22,267 bases of DNA. Source: Krumholzibacterium sp965370495. Its GTDB lineage: Bacteria; Krumholzibacteriota; Krumholzibacteriia; Krumholzibacteriales; Krumholzibacteriaceae. Position 1 is the stretch's first letter. Each line of letters starts with the position of its first letter. This document shows positions 1-7,126 of the stretch, piece by piece. The DNA lies in NCBI GenBank assembly GCA_965370495.1, contig CBDUUV010000035.1:1-22267 (forward strand), given 5' to 3'. Position numbers and translations under genes: made by a program. The notes beneath the pieces are model-generated. The model ran no database searches and was not told the origin of the DNA. It was given only the letters and a program-made list of their open reading frames with translations.

Positions 1-1637
1 TGGGGTTCAGCAGATGTCGATCGTGCGGTGGAAACAGGTTGAGAAGGGAAGCAGGATATGTCAGAGTCGGTGGAAAAGCGATCAGCGAACTGGTCAGCCT
101 GGTACCAGCCGATATCCTGTCCATTCTGAAAGATGCCGGGCTTACGGAAATGGAAAAGGCCATTTCCAGGGATATCATGTTCGAATTGTTTTCAAGGCTG
201 AAGTTCATGATCGATGTGGGGCTTGGTTACCTTTCACTCGACAGGTTAACGCGGACCCTGTCAGGAGGGGAAGCCCAGAGGATCAACCTGGCCAATTCCC
301 TGGGTGCAAACCTGGTAGATACTCTCTACGTCCTGGATGAACCATCCGTAGGTCTCCATGCCGATGATAACAAGAGATTGATAGATGTCATGGCAAAGCT
401 GCGGGATCTTGGTAACACTGTGCTGGTAGTGGAGCATGACCCTGAGATCATTCTTGCCGCGGATCATATCGTGGATCTCGGACCCGGGCCGGGAAGTGAG
501 GGGGGGAGGGTCCTGTTCAACGGAAGTATCGAGGATGCCGCGATGGCACGCGTCAGTGGTTCGAAAACTCTTGATTTTCTTTTCGGTCGGAAAAGCAGGT
601 TGCCACGGACGCGAAACAGAAGAAAGAAAACCGGTGTTATCTCGCTTTGCGGGATCTCTATCCATAATATCAGGGATGTCGATGTTGAAATACCCCTCGG
701 CAACCTGGTCTGTATAACAGGGGTATCGGGCTCGGGGAAAAGTACACTGGCGATAGATGTGTTGTACGGGTTGCTTGCAAATGGATCGAAACGATCAAAA
801 CCGTTTGGCCTGAGAGAATACAGTATAGATGGAACGATCGAACAGGTCCTGCTTGTGGACCAGAGCCCTATAGGTTCGACACCGCGCTCCAATCCAATCA
901 CATATATCAAGGGGTTCTCGCTTATAAGGGAACTTTTCGCGGCCCAGATGAAATCGCTCGTACGGGGATACCTTTCGGGACGATTCAGTTTCAATAAATC
1001 AGGTGGACGTTGTCCGAGATGTCAGGGGATGGGGTACAGACGGGTGGAGATGCATTTCATGGCGGATGTTTTCGTTCCATGCGAGGAGTGTGAGGGGAAG
1101 CGCTATAACCGGGAGACACTTGAGATCGAATACAGGGGAAAAAGTATCAGTGATGTTCTCGATCTTACGGTGGATGAAGCGATCATGTTTTTTGATGAGG
1201 TGCCGCAGCTCGGTGAAAAATTATGGGTGCTGGCGAAAACGGGGTTAGGCTATCTCAAGCTGGGACAACCGTCCAACACTCTTTCCGGCGGAGAAGCTCA
1301 AAGGATCAGGATAGCCCGGGAACTGACTGAAACAAAAGGAAAAAGCAACCTGTATATTATGGATGAACCTACAACCGGCTTGCACATGAGTGATGTGGGC
1401 AGGTTGCTGAATATACTGGATGAACTGGTCGACGCGGGGCATTCCGTTGTGGTCATAGAACATAATATGGATGTGATAGCCAGATCTGATTACATAATCG
1501 ATCTTGGCCCGGGTGGTGGAGACAGTGGCGGAAAAGTAATCGCTTGCGGGAGTGTCGATTCGATCGTAGAATCGGAATCTTCGAAGACAGGCAAGTATCT
1601 GAAAGCATACTTGGAGAAATCCGGACGGGAGGGATAG
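1..1637 (+). CDS. uvrA: UvrA-family excinuclease ATPase, 5' end outside the window
   Basis: DNA-damage recognition ATPase of nucleotide excision repair, or a close paralogue. The reading frame is open to the left edge (codons from base 3), so the TTG at 39 is not the start; the text before it (CRSCGGNRLRREA) aligns with the middle of UvrA, so roughly the first 400 residues are missing. In order: ABC signature LSGGEAQRINLA, Walker B LYVLDEPSVGLH, second Walker A GVSGSGKST, the DQSPIG loop, a zinc module (CPRC then CEEC, 18-20 residues apart), second signature LSGGEAQRIRIA and Walker B LYIMDEPTTGLH. All ATPase motifs look intact. The text after the DQSPIG loop is SNPITYIKG, where canonical UvrA (E. 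coli) has SNPATYTG; together with ANSLG...VDTLYVLDEP this points towards the UvrA-paralogue class. The stop codon directly abuts the next gene's ATG. The family is certain; canonical versus paralogue is not. Confidence 0.92.
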   Translation, partial: GFSRCRSCGGNRLRREAGYVRVGGKAISELVSLVPADILSILKDAGLTEMEKAISRDIMFELFSRLKFMIDVGLGYLSLDRLTRTLSGGEAQRINLANSLGANLVDTLYVLDEPSVGLHADDNKRLIDVMAKLRDLGNTVLVVEHDPEIILAADHIVDLGPGPGSEGGRVLFNGSIEDAAMARVSGSKTLDFLFGRKSRLPRTRNRRKKTGVISLCGISIHNIRDVDVEIPLGNLVCITGVSGSGKSTLAIDVLYGLLANGSKRSKPFGLREYSIDGTIEQVLLVDQSPIGSTPRSNPITYIKGFSLIRELFAAQMKSLVRGYLSGRFSFNKSGGRCPRCQGMGYRRVEMHFMADVFVPCEECEGKRYNRETLEIEYRGKSISDVLDLTVDEAIMFFDEVPQLGEKLWVLAKTGLGYLKLGQPSNTLSGGEAQRIRIARELTETKGKSNLYIMDEPTTGLHMSDVGRLLNILDELVDAGHSVVVIEHNMDVIARSDYIIDLGPGGGDSGGKVIACGSVDSIVESESSKTGKYLKAYLEKSGREG

Positions 1638-2615
1638 ATGAAGGTCCTGGTTACTGGTGGAGCTGGTTATATTGGAAGTATAGTTTCGGAGTTCCTGATC
1701 GAGAACGGGCATGAAGTTACGGTCATCGATAATCTGTCGACCGGACACGCTGAGGCGATCGACGAGCGGATCACTTTTTTTAATATGGACCTTCTCGATT
1801 CCGATGCGATCAGGCCTGTTCTGGCAGACGGAATCGAAGCTGTGTGTCATTTTGCCGCTTTTTCCCAGGTAGGAGAATCGGTGACTGATCCACTGAAATA
1901 TTATCGTAATAATGTAAGTGGCGCGATTTCCCTGCTCGGCGCGATGAAGGATGTCGGAGTCAGACACTTTCTTTTCTCTTCTTCCGCGGCTGTCTACGGC
2001 GAACCGGAAACCACTCCGATCACGGAAGAGTCAGAGTTATGTCCGGTAAATGCCTATGGAAACACGAAATTGACGGTTGAAAGACTACTTGACGATTGTC
2101 GCAGGGGATGGGAGCTGAGATCGTTGTCACTGAGGTATTTCAATGCTGCAGGTGCTTCCGAACTTCATGGTGAAGATCACAGGCCGGAGACTCATCTGAT
2201 ACCCCTGATACTGGATGCTGCTGCCGGGCGAAGAGGGGAGCTTACCGTTTACGGGGACGATTATCCCACTCCGGACGGGACATGCGTGAGAGATTATATC
2301 CATGTAAAGGATCTTGCTGCAGCGCACCTGCTCGGGATTGAAAAGCTTGTCGAGGGGTTTTCAGGCGCATTGAACCTGGGGAACGGCAGAGGGTTTTCTG
2401 TACTGGAGGTCATCAGGGCGGCTTCAGAGGTTACGGGTCTCGAGATACCCTACAGGATGGGTCAGAGAAGGCCCGGCGACCCTGCCATACTGGTCGCATC
2501 CTCGGTCAGAGCGGAAGCTGTTCTTGGTTGGAAAAGATCGTTTCCCGGGATAGAGAAAATCCTCGAAGACGCTTACAACTGGCGCAAGGATTTTCCGGGC
2601 GGATATACAAGCTGA
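1638..2615 (+). CDS. galE: UDP-glucose 4-epimerase (GalE-type extended SDR)
   Basis: Cytosolic NAD-dependent epimerase interconverting UDP-glucose and UDP-galactose (or the N-acetyl forms), feeding surface polysaccharide. The protein has 325 residues, the usual length. It begins with the NAD-binding motif TGGAGYIG (residues 6-13), followed by the acidic residue after beta-2 (VIDNLSTG). The catalytic triad is visible: Ser116 in FSSSAAVYG, Tyr140 and Lys144 in YGNTK. LRYFNAAGA and the C-terminal RPGDPA motif are also typical of GalE. The ATG at 1638 follows the uvrA stop with no spacing and has a Shine-Dalgarno site (GGGAGGG) about five bases upstream, so it is probably co-transcribed and translationally coupled. 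No functional link to DNA repair is evident. Substrate (glucose or N-acetylglucosamine form) cannot be read from the sequence. Confidence 0.93.
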   Translation: MKVLVTGGAGYIGSIVSEFLIENGHEVTVIDNLSTGHAEAIDERITFFNMDLLDSDAIRPVLADGIEAVCHFAAFSQVGESVTDPLKYYRNNVSGAISLLGAMKDVGVRHFLFSSSAAVYGEPETTPITEESELCPVNAYGNTKLTVERLLDDCRRGWELRSLSLRYFNAAGASELHGEDHRPETHLIPLILDAAAGRRGELTVYGDDYPTPDGTCVRDYIHVKDLAAAHLLGIEKLVEGFSGALNLGNGRGFSVLEVIRAASEVTGLEIPYRMGQRRPGDPAILVASSVRAEAVLGWKRSFPGIEKILEDAYNWRKDFPGGYTS

Positions 2616-2842
2616 TCCTGGAGATATGAATATCATTCCTCATGCGCGGAAAAATATATCTCATTGGATGAATATTTGCCAGGGATCACCGGATTTTCAA
2701 TCGATATACCAGCCATTGTATTAGCCAGTTAGCACGAATATTTCTCTAAAATCAGACGTATCTTATTGATATCGAACAAATTAAGTGCGTATGTCCATCC
2801 CTGCCCGAAGAAGCATGGCCTGACAGGTTCTTTTCCTCTCCG

Positions 2843-2858
2843 TGGCATGCTAGTTGCC
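2843..2858 (+). promoter_or_regulatory. Sigma-54 type (-24/-12) promoter
   Basis: Reads TGGCATG-N4-TTGCC. GG (2844-2845) and GC (2856-2857) are separated by exactly ten bases, the invariant spacing of sigma-54 promoters, and 10 of 12 specified bases match the consensus TGGCACG-N4-TTGCW. It lies in the 270-base gap after galE and just before the sensor kinase. A transcript would start near 2868, which excludes the TTG at 2854 as the kinase start because that TTG is the -12 element itself. An enhancer-binding activator would be required; none is encoded in the window. The rest of the gap (2616-2842) is AT-rich with no gene seen. Confidence 0.6.
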
Positions 2859-2889
2859 TTTACCCGAAGTGAATAAGTGTGTTAGTTCC

Positions 2890-5391
2890 ATGCTTTTTTG
2901 CCGGGAAAGACAGATGCTGGTTGGAGATGTTACTCACATACTCAGAAAAATGCGGATGTTATCGCCGATAACCATCCGATCGGCAATTATCGTGGTGGAA
3001 GAAGCCATTAACGATTTTGCGGAACTCGATGCGTGTATACTTGAATTGCCCGCACAGAAAACCGTATATCAAACGAGATGGGTGCCGGGTATTACACGGA
3101 AAGAACTGGAAAAAACTCTTGGGCTTACAAAAAAAACCGGCTACAAGTGGATAGTCCTAGATCCTGCGAAAACCGATGAAAAAGCAAAGCCCCGCCGGGA
3201 AAACCTTTCAATAACGAGAATACCCCTGTTCAATGAAAATGAATGGGTTGGATACTTTTCCCTGTTAAACCTGGGAGCGACGGTAAAAGAGGACGAAGTG
3301 ATTCCGGCTCTGGGAGAAGTCCTCTCGTCGGTGATCGTTCCGTATATATCCGCAAAAAGCATAAAATCCAGCGAAAACCAGCTGGAAAATCTCAAAATAG
3401 AACTCCTCGAAGCAGCAAGAGATGAAGTGATGATGAGAAATGTCCTTCTGAGAATGATGGAGAAAACGGGAGCTGAATTCTGTGCGTACTACACTGAGGA
3501 TACTGAAGGACACTTGCACGTGATGCTTGACAGCGGGGAGTTATCGATCAGGATTTCCCGGATAAGGGAAAAACTCGTGAACACATATCATATGTTCTCA
3601 AACGCGCCTTTCCGCAACGATATTTGCCGCGAGAAAGTATATCTAAGAAGCAAAGAAAAAAACATCGCCTATCTTGTCGGCAATTCAAAAATCGAAAGTT
3701 ACTTTCTGGTGCCTGTCACATTTGATTCGCGGGTGTGCGGGACACTGTTTTTTGGAAGTGTAAGAGATGATGCTTTTGTCAGGGAAAACATCGAGTACTT
3801 CAGGGATATGGCTGGCGATGGAAAATCAAGTATCCCTGTAGTATACAGGTTGAGTGGGGAACTCGGTATCCTGGAGAAACTGGTGGACCGGATCCCGATA
3901 GCCTGTGCGCTCATTTCTCGTGAAGGAAAGATCCTCAGTTCAAATGCTGCGTTTCTATCAATACTGAAAATAGACAGGGACATACCTGAGGAACTTGTGG
4001 AAGTGGATAATATCATTCCATTCCGGTTCAGTGGGATCTGGAGTGAGTTCCAGTTGCTTGGAAGGAATATTCTCGGAAGGGAATTGTTCAGTACGGATTC
4101 ACCTGATTCCTGTCTGTCCATAGATCTTGTCCATCTCGATAACTTGTCGAAAGAAACAGGTTCACTGATAATGATAAGGGATGTCTCAGATCTGCTGGAG
4201 AAAGAAAATGCCAGCGATGAGATTATGGCGATTGTAGCGCATGAATTTCGTACTCCCATGACGGCTCTCAGGAATTCTTTGAAGATAATGCTGGACAGCG
4301 GCACCGGTCAGGTTTCCGCAACAGGAAACAGGGGTGGTAAAAGGGGCCCCGGAGCGGTGAAGTTCATTCATACAGCTATTCGAACGATAGACAGGCTCAA
4401 TATTCTTGCGAACGGTCTTGTCGATTCATCTTCGATCAGGCTTGATGACCGAACTATCCTCCCTGAAGATGTCAGGGTTAAAAGTTTCATTGAAGATGCA
4501 AGCCGGTTGTTTTTCGCATCAATCGAGAAAAGAAATATCGATTTCAGGATCAATGTAGAACACAGTGTCTCGACCCTCACATTTGATAGTCAGATGATGG
4601 AACAGGTCATACAGAACCTGCTTTCAAACAGTTTAAAACATGTTGTATACGGCGGTAATATTCTGATCGAAGTTGTACCGCTGGACAAGTTGTCCGGGGA
4701 ATCGATCGATGTTGGATGTGGGTTTATTGATGATGGCCGGTTTGCCGAGATCAGGGTCAGGGATTCAGGCCCCGGCTTTTCGGAGGAGATACTGACATTT
4801 GTCAATAATCCGGGTAAAAGACAGGCAACCCGTGGAAAAAAGGTACGCGGGCTTGGCCTGTATATTGTGGATAAACTGATACGCGTACATGGCGGCAGGT
4901 TTTTCACAGGCAAATCCGGCGGCAGTGGAGGATCTGTCCATATTCAGATACCTGCCGACAGAAGGACCGGTGAAGCTCTCAGGGCCGTCAATTCAGTGAG
5001 GGGCCATGTTGAAAGACTCATATCCCGGGGATTTTCACCTCTTCTCTATCATTTTTCGAAAGAAACCGGTAATTGCTGGCTTGAGATCGTTGAAGACTGG
5101 AAGATTCAGCCGCGCATATATCCCGGACCTGATGGAATCAGGGAAACCGGATTGTATTTCTGGCCGGTGACCGAAAAATTTGCCCTGGCTTTGACACTTG
5201 AACCAAGATCCAAAGATGATCCGATGTTCTTTATCAACCACGGAAAAGGGCCTCTCAGGCTGCTGGATGGAAAGGGGACCAGTCAGGTTACGATAGGATG
5301 GACCACTTACCCGACCGGAGGCGGGACATTCACAGAGTTGTTGAAAAATGCTGTTGGAAAAACCATACAAGAGACCGTGAAAGTCAATTAG
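2890..5391 (+). CDS. Soluble sensor histidine kinase with N-terminal sensory region and extra C-terminal domain
   Basis: Cytoplasmic two-component kinase, 833 residues from ATG 2890 (ATG 2914, behind GGGAAAG, is equally possible). No membrane segment or signal peptide. Residues 1-310 look like two GAF-like sensory domains joined by a helix near 165-190 (weak similarity, by eye). A PAS-like segment follows (about 325-430, containing IPIACALISREGKILSSN). The phosphoacceptor is His451 in AHEFRTPMTALRN. The ATPase domain has the N box (QNLLSNSLKH, Asn580), G1 (DSGPGF, near 625) and G2 (GLGLY, near 654), so it should be active. About 135 residues follow the ATPase; their end (IGWTTYPTGGGTFTELL) resembles the end of a GGDEF domain without a GGDEF motif. 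The next gene, 14 bases downstream, is a receiver protein and the likely partner. The signal sensed is unknown. Confidence 0.85.
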   Translation: MLFCRERQMLVGDVTHILRKMRMLSPITIRSAIIVVEEAINDFAELDACILELPAQKTVYQTRWVPGITRKELEKTLGLTKKTGYKWIVLDPAKTDEKAKPRRENLSITRIPLFNENEWVGYFSLLNLGATVKEDEVIPALGEVLSSVIVPYISAKSIKSSENQLENLKIELLEAARDEVMMRNVLLRMMEKTGAEFCAYYTEDTEGHLHVMLDSGELSIRISRIREKLVNTYHMFSNAPFRNDICREKVYLRSKEKNIAYLVGNSKIESYFLVPVTFDSRVCGTLFFGSVRDDAFVRENIEYFRDMAGDGKSSIPVVYRLSGELGILEKLVDRIPIACALISREGKILSSNAAFLSILKIDRDIPEELVEVDNIIPFRFSGIWSEFQLLGRNILGRELFSTDSPDSCLSIDLVHLDNLSKETGSLIMIRDVSDLLEKENASDEIMAIVAHEFRTPMTALRNSLKIMLDSGTGQVSATGNRGGKRGPGAVKFIHTAIRTIDRLNILANGLVDSSSIRLDDRTILPEDVRVKSFIEDASRLFFASIEKRNIDFRINVEHSVSTLTFDSQMMEQVIQNLLSNSLKHVVYGGNILIEVVPLDKLSGESIDVGCGFIDDGRFAEIRVRDSGPGFSEEILTFVNNPGKRQATRGKKVRGLGLYIVDKLIRVHGGRFFTGKSGGSGGSVHIQIPADRRTGEALRAVNSVRGHVERLISRGFSPLLYHFSKETGNCWLEIVEDWKIQPRIYPGPDGIRETGLYFWPVTEKFALALTLEPRSKDDPMFFINHGKGPLRLLDGKGTSQVTIGWTTYPTGGGTFTELLKNAVGKTIQETVKVN

Positions 5392-5405
5392 AAAGGAGAA
5401 GGGAG

Positions 5406-5819
5406 ATGGATCAGTACAGGATCCTGATAGTAGAAGATGACGAGGATATAGTCGAGACCGTTAAATACAGCCTTGAATTGAGAGGTTTTAATGTCGATGT
5501 AGCTTACGACGGGTTGCATGCTTTAAGAAAAGCGCACAAGAACAGTTACGATCTAATGCTGCTGGATATCATGTTGCCCGGTAAGAACGGGTATGAGGTT
5601 TCAAGAATCCTTAAACAGGAGATGGATGGTGGTAAGATCAAACCATTCAGAATACTGGTTCTTACGGCACGCAAGGTCGACAGTCCGGAAAGAGAGGATT
5701 TTCTGGCAACATGGTCGAGGGCGGATGAGTATATGTACAAACCGTTTGAACTCGATGATTTGATGGAAAGGATCACTTATCATCTGGAGGGCAGCAGGAG
5801 TGAGGCAGGGATGGTCTGA
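5406..5819 (+). CDS. Single-domain response regulator (CheY/Spo0F-like receiver)
   Basis: Receiver-only phosphorelay protein of 137 residues. Acidic pocket Asp11-Asp12 (VEDDED), phosphoacceptor Asp54 (LLDIMLPG), Thr87 (LTA) and Lys112 (YKPF) are all present, so it should be phosphorylatable. There is no DNA-binding or enzymatic output domain; after the receiver only about 15 residues remain. The frame is open upstream to 5298, but ATG 5406 is chosen because it follows a strong Shine-Dalgarno site (AAAGGAGAAGGG) and begins directly with the receiver beta-1 strand. It lies 14 bases after the kinase and 18 before a PAS protein, probably one transcript. It likely accepts phosphate from the kinase and acts by protein contact or passes it on. 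The segment between Thr87 and Lys112 is slightly long, as in CheY-like relatives. Confidence 0.9.
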   Translation: MDQYRILIVEDDEDIVETVKYSLELRGFNVDVAYDGLHALRKAHKNSYDLMLLDIMLPGKNGYEVSRILKQEMDGGKIKPFRILVLTARKVDSPEREDFLATWSRADEYMYKPFELDDLMERITYHLEGSRSEAGMV

Positions 5820-5837
5820 TATCCCCTGGGACTGTTA

Positions 5838-6560
5838 ATGACGATGGTTCTCAGAAAGGCTCCGAAAAGGAATATGACTTTTATGCAACCACGTGAATAT
5901 CTTGTCAGCATCTTTGAGAGTTCGCCTGTCGCACTGATATCAATAGATACCAGCCTGAGGATAATAATGTTCAATCGAACGGCAGGAAAGCTCACAGGGT
6001 TTTCAAGCGAGGATGTTGTTGGACGACGGATCACAAAACTTGTGTCTTTTGACAGGGTCAGGGATATTGTCAGGACACTCAGGGAACGCCGGCAGATTTC
6101 TTTGGACGGATATATAACCAGGCTGCGTGGAAATGGAGGTAGAGAGATCCCGGTGAGGGTCAAGGTCTCACCAGTGTTCAACAGTGATAACAGGTTAATC
6201 GGAATACTGTTGCTTGTTTCCGATCTGCGTGAAATCAGGAATCTTCAGTCCAAATTGCTGGAAGCAGAAAGATTGTCCGCGATCACCGAGACGGCTATAG
6301 GTGTCAATCACGAGATCAATAATCCATTATGTTCCATGCTTGGAAATACACAGTTGCTGCTGATGGAAAAGGAGAACCTCGATCCCGGTATGGTAAAGAA
6401 ACTGCGCAGCATAGAAAAACAGATTGCCAGGATACAGGTTGTAGCCGATCGCCTGGGGAAAATCACGAATCCTGTTCTCAAGGAATATATAGGTGGAAAA
6501 AAGATGCTCGATGTCCATCGTTCCGGAGAAAAAAAATCCAGGCCTTTTCTAAAAAAATAA
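5838..6560 (+). CDS. PAS protein with histidine-kinase DHp helix but no ATPase domain
   Basis: 240 residues, cytosolic. Residues 18-132 are a PAS fold (FESSPVALISID, then FNRTAGKLTGFSSEDVVGR, then a conserved IPVRVKVSPV strand). Residues 140-215 form a dimerisation and phosphoacceptor helix pair with His158 in VNHEINNPLCSMLGN. The protein then ends at a short basic tail (KKSRPFLKK). The N, G1 and G2 boxes of a catalytic domain are absent, and the following bases encode no ATPase fragment; a promoter and tRNA-Phe follow within 50 bases. So this is a short family member or an old truncation, not an obvious frameshift. It could be phosphorylated by the upstream kinase, heterodimerise with it, or serve as a phosphotransfer protein. 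Start uncertain: ATG at 5838, 5844, 5874 or 5883, none with an ideal ribosome site. Confidence 0.82.
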   Translation: MTMVLRKAPKRNMTFMQPREYLVSIFESSPVALISIDTSLRIIMFNRTAGKLTGFSSEDVVGRRITKLVSFDRVRDIVRTLRERRQISLDGYITRLRGNGGREIPVRVKVSPVFNSDNRLIGILLLVSDLREIRNLQSKLLEAERLSAITETAIGVNHEINNPLCSMLGNTQLLLMEKENLDPGMVKKLRSIEKQIARIQVVADRLGKITNPVLKEYIGGKKMLDVHRSGEKKSRPFLKK

Positions 6561-6567
6561 GAAAGTA

Positions 6568-6596
6568 TTGACAAATCAAATAAAATCAGCAAGATT
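6568..6596 (+). promoter_or_regulatory. Sigma-70 type promoter for tRNA-Phe
   Basis: A perfect -35 box TTGACA (6568-6573), a 17-base AT-rich spacer, and a weak -10 AAGATT (6591-6596), ending 9 bases before the mature tRNA. It begins just after the stop codon of the PAS gene. The -35 and spacing are good; the -10 matches only three of six positions. Confidence 0.5.
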
Positions 6597-6605
6597 TCTC
6601 CGCGT

Positions 6606-6681
6606 GGGAAGGTAGCTCAGTCGGTAGAGCAACGGATTGAAAATCCGTGTGTCGGCGGTTCAATTCCGCCCCTTCCCACCA
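6606..6681 (+). tRNA. tRNA-Phe (anticodon GAA), CCA encoded
   Basis: Complete cloverleaf of 76 bases. Acceptor stem GGGAAGG (6606-6612) pairs perfectly with CCTTCCC (6671-6677); D stem GCTC/GAGC; anticodon stem ACGGA/TCCGT around the loop TTGAAAA, anticodon GAA at 6639-6641; T stem GGCGG/CCGCC with loop TTCAATT; discriminator A and an encoded CCA end. All stems pair without mismatch. Single tRNA gene between the signalling module and the biotin-protein operon. Confidence 0.97.
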
Positions 6682-6718
6682 CCATGTCCAACTGGTATTT
6701 AACCCTTCCCTCTCCCCG

Positions 6719-6727
6719 TTTTTTTTT
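6719..6727 (+). terminator. Nine-T tract after tRNA-Phe, possible terminator
   Basis: A run of nine T lies 38 bases past the tRNA end, preceded by a C-rich stretch. A convincing GC stem before it is lacking; only a 4-bp ACCA/TGGT pairing is seen further upstream. It may end the tRNA transcript, but the hairpin requirement is not met. The remainder of 6682-6837 shows no gene. Confidence 0.3.
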
Positions 6728-6837
6728 CTGTCTCGAACTTGTATTGTTGCCATGAGGATAGATTTCTTCCGGTTGCAGGGCGATAGATGTTGAGCTGTCT
6801 TTCGATCAAAAAGGGTCGAAGGTTTAGGTAATTCTTG

Positions 6838-6867
6838 TTGACAGTTGGGAAAAAGCTCGATTATCTT
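6838..6867 (+). promoter_or_regulatory. Sigma-70 type promoter for the biotin-protein operon
   Basis: Perfect -35 TTGACA (6838-6843) and -10 TATCTT (6862-6867) with an 18-base spacer, 35 bases before the ATG of the small protein at 6903. Its position suggests it drives the four-gene run 6903-12348. Confidence 0.5.
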
Positions 6868-6902
6868 AACTCCAAAGGCGTAAGACCAGGGAGGCGAGTT
6901 CG

Positions 6903-7103
6903 ATGGATAAGGATTTGATGGTTGCTATCACGGTAGCCGTTCAGGCTTACATGGATACTGAAAGGAAAGAAAAAAAGAAAAGGTTCGGCCCGCAGTTGAG
7001 CCCGTGGAAGATGGGTTCACGCCGTGAGACCATGACCAGGCGTACACTTGCCGTCAGGGGCAACCCGGAAAGAGTCAGGTTGAGGAGATATACTCTCATT
7101 TAA
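6903..7103 (+). CDS. Small OadG-tail-like protein next to the biotin carboxyltransferase
   Basis: 66 residues, very basic. The N-terminal helix (DLMVAITVAVQAYM) followed by a charged stretch and the motif LSPWKMGSRRETM resembles the cytosolic tail of OadG/MmdD-type gamma or delta subunits of biotin-dependent sodium-pump decarboxylases, where an AAIAAAV-AY helix and an SPW motif are common. The transmembrane helix normally found at the start of OadG is absent, so this would be a soluble form. A good Shine-Dalgarno site (GGGAGGCGA) precedes ATG 6903, and the biotin carboxyltransferase starts 23 bases downstream, so it is very probably a real gene and a subunit or assembly partner of that protein. 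The similarity is by eye and short; the exact role is unknown. Confidence 0.7.
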   Translation: MDKDLMVAITVAVQAYMDTERKEKKKRFGPQLSPWKMGSRRETMTRRTLAVRGNPERVRLRRYTLI

Positions 7104-7126
7104 CGGGATTTACCGAAAACACAGGA

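Noticed and set aside
39..41. TTG as start of the UvrA-like gene
   Set aside because: The frame is open to the window edge and the residues before it match UvrA, so the gene begins outside.
1245..1967. Minus-strand open frames, including this 240-codon one
   Set aside because: They lie opposite well-supported + strand genes, have no conserved motifs and no ribosome sites; shadows of coding sequence.
2854..2889. Upstream TTG extension of the sensor kinase
   Set aside because: The TTG coincides with the -12 element of a sigma-54-like promoter, lacks a ribosome site, and adds twelve residues with no family character.
5298..5405. Longer start for the response regulator
   Set aside because: It would overlap the kinase and adds a basic, unrelated segment; ATG 5406 has a strong ribosome site and begins at the receiver fold.
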